A stretch of DNA of 30,051 nucleotides, taken from positions 97,334-127,384 of the forward strand of contig SAXG01000095.1 of assembly GCA_012932865.1 (NCBI GenBank). The letters are read 5' to 3'. Positions 1 to 9,970 of the stretch are shown here, one piece after another (positions within the stretch are counted from its first letter, which is position 1; each line of letters opens with the position of its first letter). The notes under the pieces are model-generated. The model made no database searches. It was not told the DNA's origin and saw only the letters and a program-made list of their open reading frames with translations. The position numbers and the translations under genes were made by a program. Source of the DNA: Amylostereum areolatum. Lineage: Eukaryota > Basidiomycota > Agaricomycetes > Russulales > Stereaceae.

Positions 1-15
1 ATGATATTTATTTAA

Positions 16-1086
16 TTAAATATATTTATTTAATTCATATATATATAAATTTATTATATTTTTAGTTCTTTTAGCATTTCTTCCTGCTGATTTAATATTA
101 ATACCCGAAAGGAAAGAAGGAATTAATCTATTTCTAATTTGTTTACTTCTTTTATTAGGATTTTTAATTTTAGCTTTTTAAAATAATCTCGCATTAATGA
201 ATCTTAATTTAAAAATATTACTAATTAAACCTATAAAATTAGCTAAAATATTACTATCAAAATGTGGATAATATAATCTAGTTATATCTAATTCAACAGG
301 TTTATTAAAGAATTTACTTAATATTACATTAATTTGTAATTATTTTTATTAAAATTAAAAATTTAGAGTTAATTTTAGATTTATTAAAACTTTTTTTTTA
401 TGGTTTTCAATAAAAAAATAAATGAATTTTAATAGCATTAGGCTGAACTAATAAAATAGGTTTACTAATTAAACTAGACATTGTTTAAAAATGTGCTTCT
501 ATAAAATAGAATAAAATATTATTAACACTACCAGAAATATTTTTATTATTTTGTTTATTAAAATTATACATTATAGTATTATTTGAAGCAAACGTAGAAT
601 TAAATATGTTTGATTTAATTAATTGCTTTTACTCATTATTATTTCTTTGGTGTTAAATGTTCTTCAATGTTTTATCTATTTAGGTTTGTTACTGCTGATT
701 TTTGTATAATTTATTATTTCTGTGTGGACTGTGATGAGTTAGTGATTTGTGTTAAGCTTGTAATTTGTGGAGATAAGATTTTGTATTTATATTTCTATAC
801 TATACCTTTAAAAACTTTTCTCATAAATTATTAGAATTTTGTAAACCTACGGATTCTTGTTGTATTAAATTATCAAAAGTTATAGTTTTATTATTATTAT
901 ATCTAAAAAGCATTTATTCTTTTTTTAAATGTTTATTTGATATTTCTTTTTTATTACCTATTTCTTTTGTAATTCTATTATTGATTCTAAAGAAAAATCT
1001 GTTAATTGTGAAGAATATTTTATTTTGTAAGGAAGTACCTATTAAGGGAATTACTGTTATTGTGGGGTGTTGTTTAAATTATTCAT
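16..1086 (-). pseudogene. rps3: Ribosomal protein S3 (rps3), broken by many frameshifts
   Basis: Small-subunit ribosomal protein S3, the usual ribosomal protein gene of fungal mitogenomes. No frame stays open, but in-order pieces on the minus strand are recognisable: a start at 1086 reading MNNLNNTPQ, then VIPLIGTSLQNK in another frame, IEAHF followed by SSLISKPILLVQPNAIKIHL near 400-490, LSKFFNKPVELDITRLYYPH near 265-330, and NPNKRSKQIRNRLIPSFLSG with INIKSAGR near 70-165. These fit the conserved C-terminal half of fungal rps3 as I know it. At least five frame changes are needed to join them. The usual basic tail after the AGR motif is missing, so the gene probably runs past the window edge. 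It is either a decayed copy or a working gene with indel errors at a contig end; nad3 at the other end shows the same damage. The leader just upstream is repeated at about 2403-2670. Confidence 0.75.
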
Positions 1087-1330
1087 ATTTTTTTTTTATT
1101 TGTGTGTTTTATTTTTAAGCCCGAAGGTCATTGGCTGAGCCAAAAATGTGACAAGTACTAATAAAAACTTTTGTCTGTATAGACTAGTTTTAAAATTAGG
1201 ATTTTTAAATTATATAATTAATATAATTCTTAAATCTGCTAAGGTGTAAACCTTATATTAGACAATTATATATAATTAATATATAAAACTGAACAAGATA
1301 TAATAAATATCTCTTATCTTTTAATTTTGT
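1087..1330 (-). repeat. rps3 leader, copy 1 of a duplicated segment
   Basis: Sequence directly upstream of the rps3 start. It contains a tract with the short palindrome TTGGCTGAGCCAA, then AAAATGTGACAAGTACTAATAAAAAC, read here as two adjoining conserved pieces, then a long AT-rich stretch ending near AACTGAACAAGATATA. The same order of blocks recurs at about 2403-2670 in front of the hypothetical membrane gene. It probably carries the rps3 5' UTR and perhaps a promoter or processing site; no promoter motif can be named. Confidence 0.75.
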
Positions 1331-1405
1331 TATATTTTAAATATTAGGAACTATCCTTAAAGCTAATAAGAATAAAGATATAGAAATTTATATTTATTAA
1401 TACAA

Positions 1406-1428
1406 AATAATACCTCCGGGCAAAAATA
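1406..1428. repeat. Dispersed GC-rich repeat, CCTCCGGGC type
   Basis: AATACCTCCGGGCAAAAAT in otherwise nearly GC-free DNA. The same word is at 1536-1557 and 5602-5623, with variants at 5684-5706 and 14183-14201. These resemble the short GC clusters scattered in some fungal mitogenomes. Confidence 0.7.
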
Positions 1429-1535
1429 AAATGGATTAAGAATTAAGGTTAATTTAAACCATAGGTATATGCTTTACTTAACGTAAATATTTTTTCCTCC
1501 TTTATATTAAATATTCAGAGATAAGAAGAAAGATT

Positions 1536-1557
1536 AATAATACCTCCGGGCAAAAAT
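1536..1557. repeat. Dispersed GC-rich repeat, CCTCCGGGC type
   Basis: Second exact copy of AATACCTCCGGGCAAAAAT, 130 bases after the first. The DNA from 1331 to 1796 holds these two copies and otherwise nothing I recognise. Confidence 0.7.
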
Positions 1558-1796
1558 CCAATAAATTTATAAAAATTAAATCATTAGATCTATAAAAAAA
1601 TATGAACAAATAACAGATAAAATATTTTTTTGCCAAATTAATCTTTAAAATAATATGGGAAAGGGGATAAACTTTATATTTTATTAGAAAATTATTTAGT
1701 TTCTTTAGTAGAAACTTATTTCCAAAAGTTTGTTTTTTCTTAAGGGCTTAGTTTATTTTAAGCTGTTGTTACACTGTTTAAAAAAGAATCAGGTTA

Positions 1797-2399
1797 TTAT
1801 TTAGTTCTAAAAGTCTCAGTATTTATTTTAGGAGGTAAAAAACCAGTTTGATTATATATAAAATTAAAACCTTCGTTCATCATAGGAACAAAAACCTTTT
1901 ATCTATTTATATTTACCCTTCCTAAAAGTAAAGAGGGGTGACATATAAAACGGCATCTAGAGTTAGGCCTCAAACTCAAAAAGTAGCTGTTCCAACTGTA
2001 ACAACGCACCCTACATTAAATAAATAATAGTTGCTAGGTGGCTCGCAAACCTATTAAATGTTACTTTCTAACTTTAAATAATTCAGGTTTATAAATTAAA
2101 ATATAAATTCCGTATATTGTTTTAATGATACTTATTATAATCATTTGAATTAATTGAATCAGAGCGATAATAAGTATAATAAATTTTATGTCGAATGGAA
2201 ATATATCATATCCTTTAGTTAAGAATAATAACACACAAATTCCACCTATAACTCTTAATATTCTAATAATAATAGAATTATAAAAAGTGTTAAGTTTAGG
2301 AGGTAGCATAGGAAGGTTAAAACCATGTGTTAGACCTTTATAGCTAGTAGTTTCATCTGGTTTTAACTTGATGATATTTTGTTTTAATAATTTAAGCAT
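1797..2399 (-). pseudogene. Hypothetical membrane protein, intact for 112 codons then frameshifted
   Basis: The first 112 codons (2399 down to 2061) are open: a hydrophilic start containing SYKGLTHGFNLPMLPPKLN, then two long hydrophobic segments (about residues 43-62 and 70-98). After the TAA at 2061 the sequence still looks coding in shifted frames: FNRFASHLA, then NVGCVVTVGTATFWVWGL, then VPMMNEGFNFIYNQTG, ending at a TAA at 1797. This order resembles a glycine-rich membrane protein of unknown function that I believe recurs in Agaricomycete mitogenomes; that is memory, not a search. The gene is therefore probably about 200 codons long, with at least three indels. It lies directly behind a second copy of the rps3 leader, which may drive it. 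The function is unknown. The 112-aa ORF alone could also be a shortened but expressed protein. Confidence 0.55.
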
Positions 2400-2402
2400 A
2401 GT

Positions 2403-2670
2403 TTGTTAATATTTTTTTATAATTTGTGTGTAAGCCCAAGGGTCAATGGCTAAGCCAAAAATGTGACAAGTACTAATAAAAACTTTATCCCGCACATTAT
2501 ACCACCATATAAAATGGAGTTAAGGAAGGTACAAAAATAGTTTTAAAATTAGGATTCTTAAATTAAAAATAATTCTTGAATCTGCTAAAGTATAAACCTT
2601 ATATTAAACAATTTTATATAGTTATTATATAAAACTGAACAAGATATAAATAATATCTTCTCCTTTTAAT
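2403..2670 (-). repeat. rps3 leader, copy 2, in front of the hypothetical membrane gene
   Basis: Matches 1087-1330 block by block: TTTGTGTGT, AAGCCC..GGTCA.TGGCT.AGCC, AAAAATGTGACAAGTACTAA, TAGTTTTAAAATTAGGATT, AACCTTATATTA, AAAACTGAACAAGATATA. Copy 2 carries an extra insert of about 45 bases near 2488-2535. It places rps3-type 5' sequence 4 bases before an unrelated start codon. From 2671 to 3009 there is AT-rich DNA with no gene that I recognise. Confidence 0.75.
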
Positions 2671-3009
2671 TTTAATTAATATTTTAATTGTTATAATATT
2701 TTAAAGGCCAGTCTCAGGTTTAAGGCGTAGGGGAATAAAAAATTATATAAAAAAAATTAAATATTTAATATTAATTATATCAAATAAAAAATAAAAAATA
2801 TAGTAATTAAATAAAGGGGTTCGGTATTTGCTGACTTTAAATAAACTAAAGTAAGAAACACTTTACTATTTCTACTCTTTAATCCGTTTTATATTCATAA
2901 ATTTTACTTAGGCCTTTGTACTAAAACCTTTAATAAGCAACAAGGAGTTAATAACAATAAGACTTTAGGGTATAAATAAAATAAAACTTACGGGCAAAAA
3001 GAAAAGAAT

Positions 3010-3038
3010 ACCTACCTTCATTCTGGTAGGAGGGTAGC
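3010..3038. repeat. GC-rich hairpin element
   Basis: CCTACCTTCATTCTGGTAGG AGGGTAG can fold on itself: CTACC pairs with GGTAG. It has relatives at 12041-12066 (same orientation) and 13641-13663 (opposite orientation), forming a small dispersed hairpin family. It lies just downstream of cox2, where it could act in 3'-end formation. Confidence 0.65.
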
Positions 3039-3074
3039 TATAAAAATAAATGTAGTAAAACTATTAAATTTGTA

Positions 3075-3830
3075 TTAGGCAGCATCTACTCAAGCTAAAT
3101 AATCTTGAACTGATACAGCTTCAACTACTATTGGCATAAATCCATGTCATACTCCACATATTTCTGAACATTGACCATAAAAAGTACCAGTTCTTTCAGC
3201 TAAAATAGAAGATTGATTTAATCTACCAGGTACAGCATCAACTTTTAATCCTAAAGAAGGAACAGCAAAAGAATGAATAACATCTGCACCAGTAATAATA
3301 AGTCTAATATGACAATCAACTGGGATAATTACTTTATTATCTACATCTAATAATCTAAATTGACCTAATTCTAAATCAGAATCAGGGATCATATAAGAAT
3401 CAAATTCTATAGATTCTCCACTTTCAGTTACATAATCTGAATATTCATATGACCAATATCATTGATGACCAACTACTTTTATAGTAATAGTAGGAGAAAT
3501 AACTTCATCTAATAAATAAAGTAATCTAAAACTAGGGAATGCAATAGCAATTAAAATAAAAGCAGGTGTAATTGTTCAAATTAATTCTATTAATGTACCG
3601 TGATTTAAATATTTATGAATAATAGGTGATTTTTTAGAATTATAGTAGAACATTATTGAACCTAAAACTCAAAATACACCTACACAAACTATAATTAAAT
3701 AGAAGAAAAGTGTGTTATGTAATTCTACAATACCTGCAAATCCGGGTGCAGCACTGTCTTGAAATCCGATTTGCCATGGTTGTGGAGCATCGTTAAAAAT
3801 AGTATTAAAAATTGAAATTTGTTGTAACAT
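3075..3830 (-). CDS. cox2: Cytochrome c oxidase subunit 2
   Basis: Subunit 2 of respiratory complex IV. It takes electrons from cytochrome c through the binuclear CuA centre in the intermembrane space. The ORF is 251 codons from ATG at 3830 to TAA at 3075 when TGA is read as Trp, the usual fungal length. The N-terminus [20 protein letters not shown] and two membrane segments are followed by the cupredoxin domain. The CuA ligands are visible: H186, then C221-S-E223-I-C225 and H229-G-F-M232. Trp codon TGA at residue 228 lies inside the ligand motif, which fixes the genetic code. The first ten codons and about 290 bases of leader are repeated at 4949-5269 as the start of a different ORF. Confidence 0.97.
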
Positions 3831-4122
3831 TTGTAATTAAAAATTTTCTCTCTTAGTTTTTTAACTATTAAATCTGTGTATTCACTTTTAAAAAGGAATA
3901 TTTAGCAGATTTAGTACCCTTTTTCTTTTATATATTTTTTTAATAGCAAAGTGCTATTTTAAGAAATTAGGTATCCCTAAGATTCGCCTTAAGTAAATTA
4001 TTTCATATATTTTAAATAATTAAATCTAAAATATTAAAATCTGTAACTAATTAAAACTAAAATTAAAATTTGTTTATTTGTTTTTTGTTTTAATTATATT
4101 TTTAAATAGTATTCCTTTTAAC
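3801..4122 (-). repeat. cox2 5' end and leader, copy 1
   Basis: Covers the first ten codons of cox2 and the sequence upstream of it. The copy at 4949-5269 matches it at a constant offset of 1148 near the start codon, with small indels further up. Shared words include TTGTTGTAACATTTGTAATTA, TTTCTCTCTTA, AAGTAAATTATTTCATAT and AAATAGTATTCCTTTTAA on the plus strand. Probably the cox2 5' UTR and processing region. Confidence 0.85.
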
Positions 4123-4318
4123 TACTTATAATTTTTAGGTATAATATTAAATATACTAAATTTATATTTTAAAATTAAAAATTTAAACTTTAATAACATA
4201 TTTTGTTTTATTATTTTTATTTATTTTTTTTAACCTTTAGGATAAATTAAAAATAATTTAAAAAAGGATTTAAGATAATATCACAATATTAAGCTTCTTT
4301 GTGCTCGTAGGTATTATT

Positions 4319-4978
4319 TTATAATATAAATATATATGTAAAATAACACAAACTAAAAAAGAATAAAGGTATTATTATAAGAAAAAATTTAATATAAAAT
4401 GGATAATCCTCTAATTTAATTATTTCCTTAATGTTTGAAAATCAATTATTCATAAATTTAGGTAAGTATTGTACTTTATATTTAGCTTCTAAAATTAAAA
4501 TTATAAAAATAAACAATCTTATTATATAATAAAAAAGAACATATATATTATAAAAAATTAATAAATATTTATAAAAATTAATATTAAAACAAAATGAGAA
4601 GTAATAAAACAAAATAATATTATTTGAAAAATAAACTGTGAATAGAACCATTAAACTAAAACAAATTAAAATAATAAATTTAAATTTTTTAAAATTTTTA
4701 GTTATTAATAGTAATAATGAATTATTTACTGTAAAGGATCCAGAATTAGAATTTATATTTAATAGTTCTATGTTATTTGCGATAACTAAAAAATTACAAA
4801 GTATTAAGGGTGCTAAAATTAGAGAGAAAGATCTAATTTCTTTAATTCTAAATAACCGAGCTTGAGTTATTGATTCAAAATTGTTAGTATTTTTGTAAAG
4901 TTTATAATAATTATGAACTCAATTATCTCCACTCTGATGTAAAGCTTTAGTATTAAAAATTAAAATTTGTTGTAACAT
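4319..4978 (-). CDS. Chimeric ORF: cox2 start joined to a membrane protein of unknown function
   Basis: With TGA as Trp this is one open frame of 219 codons, from ATG at 4978 to TAA at 4319. The first ten residues, MLQQILIFNT, copy the cox2 N-terminus (one change), and the leader upstream is also a copy. After that the sequence leaves cox2: a hydrophilic part (residues 11-60), a middle part, then strongly hydrophobic stretches (about 100-125 and 135-165), the motif QYLPKF at 170-175, and a last membrane segment near 198-218. The C-terminal layout matches the ORFs at 12446 and 26220, and a relic at 5408-5562. No known domain is recognised. A tandem duplication of the leader and of the 3' end of an upstream gene would explain it. 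It is probably transcribed, because it has a cox2 leader, but expression is inference. Confidence 0.65.
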
Positions 4979-5269
4979 TTGTAATTAAAAATTTTCTCTC
5001 TTAAGTTTTTAATATTAAATCTATGTATTCACCTTTTTTAAAAAGAGAGATATATAAAATTTAGTACCTTTTTCTTCCTCAATGAGATTATATTAAATTT
5101 TGCACATTGATAGTAGCTATGCTACAAAAGAAAATTGGTATCCATAAGATTCGTCTTAAGTAAATTATTTCATATAATTTAAAAAATATAAAATATTAAA
5201 ATCTGTAACTAATTAAAACTATAATTTAATTTTTTTTTAATTATATTTTTAAATAGTATTCCTTTTAAA
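4949..5269 (-). repeat. cox2 5' end and leader, copy 2
   Basis: Second copy of the cox2 start and leader, serving the chimeric 219-codon ORF. It differs from copy 1 by scattered substitutions and by an insertion near 5078-5130. The copy is clear enough that transcription signals may still work. Confidence 0.85.
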
Positions 5270-5407
5270 AAATTATATTGTATTTATAGTACGTGTTTAA
5301 AGGATGAGCAGTTTTGTCTTTAAATTAAAATTGGGGATAAAAAATTAAATAAAAAATGGCTATTAAGCTGTTTAAAATTAAATACAATAAAAATATATCT
5401 TGTATAA

Positions 5408-5562
5408 CTAAACAAAATTAAAACAAAAAAATATTATTTTAAGATAAATTTTAATATAAGACTCATAATCATTTAATAAAATTATTTGATTAATGTTTGA
5501 AAACTCTAAATTTATAAATAGAGGTAAATATTGTACATTAGATCTAGCCTTAAAAAAAGAAT
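5408..5562 (-). pseudogene. Relic of a second membrane-ORF copy (3' end only)
   Basis: Translating the minus strand gives ARSNVQYLPLFINLEFSNIN followed by QIILLNDYESYIKIYL and a hydrophobic tail to TAG at 5408. This aligns by eye with the end of the 219-codon ORF (KVQYLPKFMNNWFSNIK, then EIIKLEDYPFYIKFFL). Stops lie just upstream, so only the C-terminal part survives. Its place behind leader copy 2 mirrors the place of the 219-codon ORF behind leader copy 1, as expected after tandem duplication. Confidence 0.65.
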
Positions 5563-5601
5563 TAATCTAATTTACTAATAAAAAAGAACAAAAAAAGTTT
5601 A

Positions 5602-5623
5602 AATAATACCTCCGGGCAAAAAT
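5602..5623. repeat. Dispersed GC-rich repeat, CCTCCGGGC type
   Basis: Third exact copy of AATACCTCCGGGCAAAAAT. A degenerate copy (CCTCCGAGTAAAAAT) follows at 5684-5706. Confidence 0.7.
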
Positions 5624-5780
5624 ACTTATAATAATTTTCATCTAAAAAAGAGAAATCTCCTTTCCTTGTACATATATTTAATTATAATACCTCCGAGTAA
5701 AAATAAAATAAATGAGAAAGGGTCCTTAAAATTAATAAATTTAATAATTTAATTTTGTGCCGATAGCAATCATAACATTA

Positions 5781-5936
5781 TTATTTATTACTTAATTTAG
5801 TAATATAAATTTGTAATAATTGTCGGAAGTTATAAGAAGGTAGAATATATTTTGATAAAATATAAATTAAAGCAAGTAAAGTTAGGAAGGCAAAAGAAAA
5901 TTGGTTTACAAAGTAAAAAGGTATTAATTGTGGCAT
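5781..5936 (-). CDS. atp8: ATP synthase subunit 8
   Basis: Small membrane subunit of the F0 part of mitochondrial ATP synthase, part of the peripheral stalk. The ORF is 51 codons, ATG at 5936 to TAA at 5781, within the normal 48-55 range for fungi. It begins [12 protein letters not shown], the classical MPQL signature, followed by one membrane segment (about residues 13-33) and a positively charged tail with [12 protein letters not shown]. No TGA codon is present. It is intact and lies about 590 bases downstream of nad5 on the same strand. Confidence 0.95.
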   Translation of the reverse strand: MPQLIPFYFVNQFSFAFLTLLALIYILSKYILPSYNFRQLLQIYITKLSNK

Positions 5937-6522
5937 ATTTTTTTTATAAAGTGAATATTTTTAAATAAAGGAAATCTGTATTATAAATATTTAATAAATA
6001 AATATAAAATCTATTTATGTTTGTGCTAATGCAAAATAATTATAATTAAATAATATAAGTGCATTAACTTGTAATAGTATTTCTATCTCTGCTACACATT
6101 AAGCTAAAGGGTTGGAAATAGGTTTATTGATATATACTTATAACTTAAACAGCAGCAAGGTGTACAATTAATTAAAAACAAAAAGAAATTATTTATTAAT
6201 TTTGTTTTAATTTTTTAAATTGAGATAATGTGGGTATTTTATTTATCAAATTAATTGATAATAAAAAATAAATATAAGATATGAAATTAAATTTGAAAAT
6301 AAATGTTTAAACAATTATAAGGAAAAAGGAGAAGAATATATTTAATATTTAATTAAAATTAAAATTCTCCTTTGTACTTACAAAGAGTGATAGGGGATAA
6401 TTGGTAAAATATAAAATTATATAATGTATAAATTAAAGCTAGGATAGGTTGATTAATAGTAATTAAATAAGTACCGCTAAGAACACAATTTAACACTTCA
6501 TTTTTAATATATAATTATTAAA
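5937..6522. other. Intergenic region between nad5 and atp8
   Basis: AT-rich DNA with no recognised gene. A 45-codon minus-strand frame with a GTG start runs from 6496 to 6359. It contains LITINQPILALIYTLYN, and its DNA shares TATAAATTAAAGC with atp8. This could be a decayed atp8 copy, but the match is weak. Confidence 0.4.
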
Positions 6523-8523
6523 TTATTTATTGATAGGAGCTAAAACTAAAATTAAAGCTGCTAGGTATATAATAAATAATCTAATTTCTCCTCCAAATGA
6601 TAGTAATACAGTAGTATCTAATAAAATAGGAGCAAATACTAAAAATAATAAAGAAAGTAAAGATAAAGTAATATAAAGTGAATATGTTGTAATAATACCA
6701 GTATCTAATTTACTAATATTTGTAGCTGTATTAGAGAATGTATTAGATAAACCATAAGGTCCTACCATTTCAATTATACCTCTATCAAATAATTTAGATA
6801 TAATATATCCTACTTGTAAACCTTTAGAAATAATAAAATTATTATAAACTATATCAAATAAATATTTACCATTTAAAAAAGTATATAATTTTCTTCCTAT
6901 AGAGTTTTCAGTTAATTCTATTAAAAATAAAGGATTTTTATGATAGAAGAAGATAGCTAAACTAGCTCCTAATAATGAGAATAAAGCAGGTAATAATTTA
7001 ATAATAATAGGTAAACTAAATTCAGCTTCTATTAAAGAAATATTATTAGGTTTAATAAATAAAGAATTACCAAAAAAATCAGAACCCATACCTACAAATA
7101 AATCAGAAAATACAAATCCAAAAAAGATACTAAATAAAGCTAATATAAATAAGGGTATAATCACTGAATTACTTGCTTCATGAGAATTTAAATAAGATTT
7201 CACTGGTCCATTAGGTACAGTTAAAAATACTAATGATATTAATCGGAAAGAATAAAAGGCTGTTAAACCTGCTGTTATACTTCCTAATATAAATGCATAA
7301 GTACCACTAAAACTATAATTACCATAAGCTAATTCTATTATTAAATCTTTACTATAGAATCCAGTTAATCAAGGTGTTGCTAATAAAGATAAAGATCCTA
7401 CTAACATTGCTGTGTAAGTGAAAGGTAAAAATTTTATTAATCCTCCTAATTTTCTTACATCTTGTTGATCTGCAAAACTATGTATTACAGCTCCAGCTCC
7501 TAAAAATAATAAAGCTTTAAAAAAGGCATGATTAATTACATGCATTAAAGCAACATTATATTGACTTAATCCAACAGCCATTACCATATATCCTAATTGA
7601 GATATTGTGGAGAACGCTATAATTCTTTTTAAATCATTTTGTACTAAACCACAAGTTGCGGCAAAAAAAGCTGTGGTAGCTCCTACTAAAGTTATTACTA
7701 ATAAAGCTGTGGAACTATATTCTAATAAGGGTGATGATCGTACTAATAAATATAATCCGGCTGTTACTAGTGTGGCAGCGTGAATTAAAGCAGATACTGG
7801 TGTTGGTCCTTCCATACTCCCTGGTAATCAAGAATGTAAAGGAATTTGAGCAGATTTAGCCATAGCACCAGATAATAGTAATAAACCTATTATAGTTATA
7901 GCTGTTTCATTCATAAATGGTACAGTACTAAATACAACAGAATAATCTAATGATCCAAATAAGGCTACTAAAGCAAAAAATCCGATACTTAATCCCATAT
8001 CACCTACTCTATTCATAGTTAAGGCTAGTATTGCGGCTTTATTAGCTTGAATTCTTGTAAATCAAAAATTAATTAGTAAGTAAGAAACAACTCCGATACC
8101 TTCTCAACCTACAAACATTACAAAATAATTAGCTCCAGATACTAAAACTAACATAAAAAAAGTGAATAAAGATAAATAAGAGAAAAATCTTTGATTATGA
8201 GGATCTTCAGCCATATAATTAGTAGAAAAAATATGTATTAAAGAAGATATATAAAGAACTGGTATAAACATTGACACAGTTAATTGATCAAATAAAAATT
8301 CTCAAGAAATAGATAAATATTCAGAATCAATCCAATTACCTAAAAAGAGATATACTGGAGATCCGGTCATACCTACTTCAAAGAAAGCAATAGAGGCTAA
8401 TATAGAAGATAATATTAAGCAAGTACATGTTATAAAATGAGCACCACTTACTCCTATTTTTCTACCCATAAAACCTGATACAAAAGAACCTAAAAAAGGT
8501 AAAATTAAAATAGATAAATACAT
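6523..8523 (-). CDS. nad5: NADH dehydrogenase subunit 5
   Basis: Proton-pumping membrane subunit of complex I. The gene is one frame of 666 codons from ATG at 8523 to TAA at 6523, with TGA read as Trp at several points; the normal fungal length is about 640-680. It contains the hallmark core of the antiporter-like subunits: [15 protein letters not shown], then [17 protein letters not shown], then [20 protein letters not shown], then [22 protein letters not shown] residues ([20 protein letters not shown]) and [14 protein letters not shown]. The start [13 protein letters not shown] lies 14 bases after the nad4L stop. In many fungi the two genes overlap by one base, so the short gap is slightly unusual. 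No intron and no frameshift are seen. Confidence 0.97.
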
Positions 8524-8537
8524 TGATTAATAAAAAG

Positions 8538-8804
8538 TTATGTTGTTAAAGAAATATTTCCTCTTAATCGATAAAAAGCTACAAGTATACTTAAACCTAT
8601 TACTGATTCGGCTCCTGCTAATGATATAATAAATATACTAAATATTTGTCCTATACCATCATCAAAACTGAAACTAGATATTAATACTAGTAAAGTTACA
8701 GCAAGTAACATAATTTCTATTGCTATAATCATTAATATTATATTTTTTCGGTTTAAAATAAACCCTAATATTCCTATTAAAAATAAAAATAAAGATAGAT
8801 TCAT
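8538..8804 (-). CDS. nad4L: NADH dehydrogenase subunit 4L
   Basis: Small membrane subunit of complex I, 88 codons, typical length. It starts MNLSLFLFLIGILGFILNRK and has three membrane segments. The conserved glutamates are present: E30 in IAIEIMLLAV and E66 in SLAGAESVIGLSILVAFYR. The frame is open further up to an ATG at 8918, but the extra 38 residues are hydrophilic and unlike the family, so the start at 8804 is preferred. It is probably co-transcribed with nad5, which follows 14 bases downstream. Confidence 0.96.
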   Translation of the reverse strand: MNLSLFLFLIGILGFILNRKNIILMIIAIEIMLLAVTLLVLISSFSFDDGIGQIFSIFIISLAGAESVIGLSILVAFYRLRGNISLTT

Positions 8805-9544
8805 AATTTCATATAAATGTAAATCCTTTTGGATACCTGTATTAATTGTTACCTCTCTCCACCTTTTAAGGTTTAGGTTTAAATTTGTTATTTGACATTT
8901 CTTAATCTGAGGAAACATAAAGCCTTAAGACTAAATAGTTACTTTGATTCAGGGTATTGTCTATAAATTTAGTGTTGTTAAACAATAATAGCTAGGACGA
9001 GGGCTAAGAGAGAAGGTAGTTTATTATTTATAAATTTTTTTATACTTACACAGTTCCATTCCTTTTATTAAAAGTTTTAATATTAAAATATGTAAGGAGA
9101 AGGGGGAAAATTACTAGCATTTTATAAAATAAAGACTTTTATAAATTAATATAAGTAATCTTAAAAAAGAAAAGCTAGCTATAGTAAAATTATTTTATAA
9201 ATAATAAAAAATTAATAAATTTAATATAGTTAATATATTTAATATATTTATTAATTTGGTCCTTTTTTTTCAAGTTAAGATAATAATAAAATATTATAAT
9301 AAAAAAATAATAATTTTACAGCTTTATTTTTATAAAGTTTTAGTCTTCTAAAATAAGAAAAAAATAATATAATAATTAAAATTTATTTTAATAAATAATA
9401 CAAGACTTCAAATTAAAGAGATTTTACCTAAATAGAATATAATTAATATTTTTAAAATACTATTATACTTTTTTAAGTTAATAATAAAATTTGTTTTTTA
9501 ATCTAAAGATTCTCTTGTATTAACTGTAAAGAAGAGATTTTTTT
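8805..9544. other. Intergenic region between the Asn-rich ORF and nad4L
   Basis: About 740 bases of AT-rich DNA. I see no tRNA, no protein fragment and no GC-rich element. The part next to nad4L is presumably its leader. Confidence 0.5.
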
Positions 9545-9931
9545 TTATTCTGAGGGTGGTTTAGAAAAAGGACTATAAGGAGGGCCATAAACTGTTCCGG
9601 TGAATCTTTCTGGTCTATTATTAATTTTAATTTTAGAATTAGGAATAATATTACCATCGGAATCTTCAAAAACAAGATGTTCTCCAAAAAACCCATAAGC
9701 TTGACCTGGAATAAATAAATCACCATTATCTGTAAAAAAACAGGAATTTAAATTAGAATCTAAATAAGGTGGCATAAATACTCTTCCTCCAGGATCAGAA
9801 AATAAAGATCAACCTAAATACTATTGTTCTCTTTTAAAATAAGAATCTTTTAGATCTTTATTATTATTATTATTTTCTTCTTTATTGCTTTGACTTAAAT
9901 TAGAACTATTAGAATTATTAGTATTATTAGA

Positions 9932-9970
<39 letters not shown>

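Noticed and set aside
9520..9726. Minus-strand ORF of 68 codons overlapping the Asn-rich ORF
   Set aside because: It is in a different frame from the longer, more coherent ORF and is a shadow of it.
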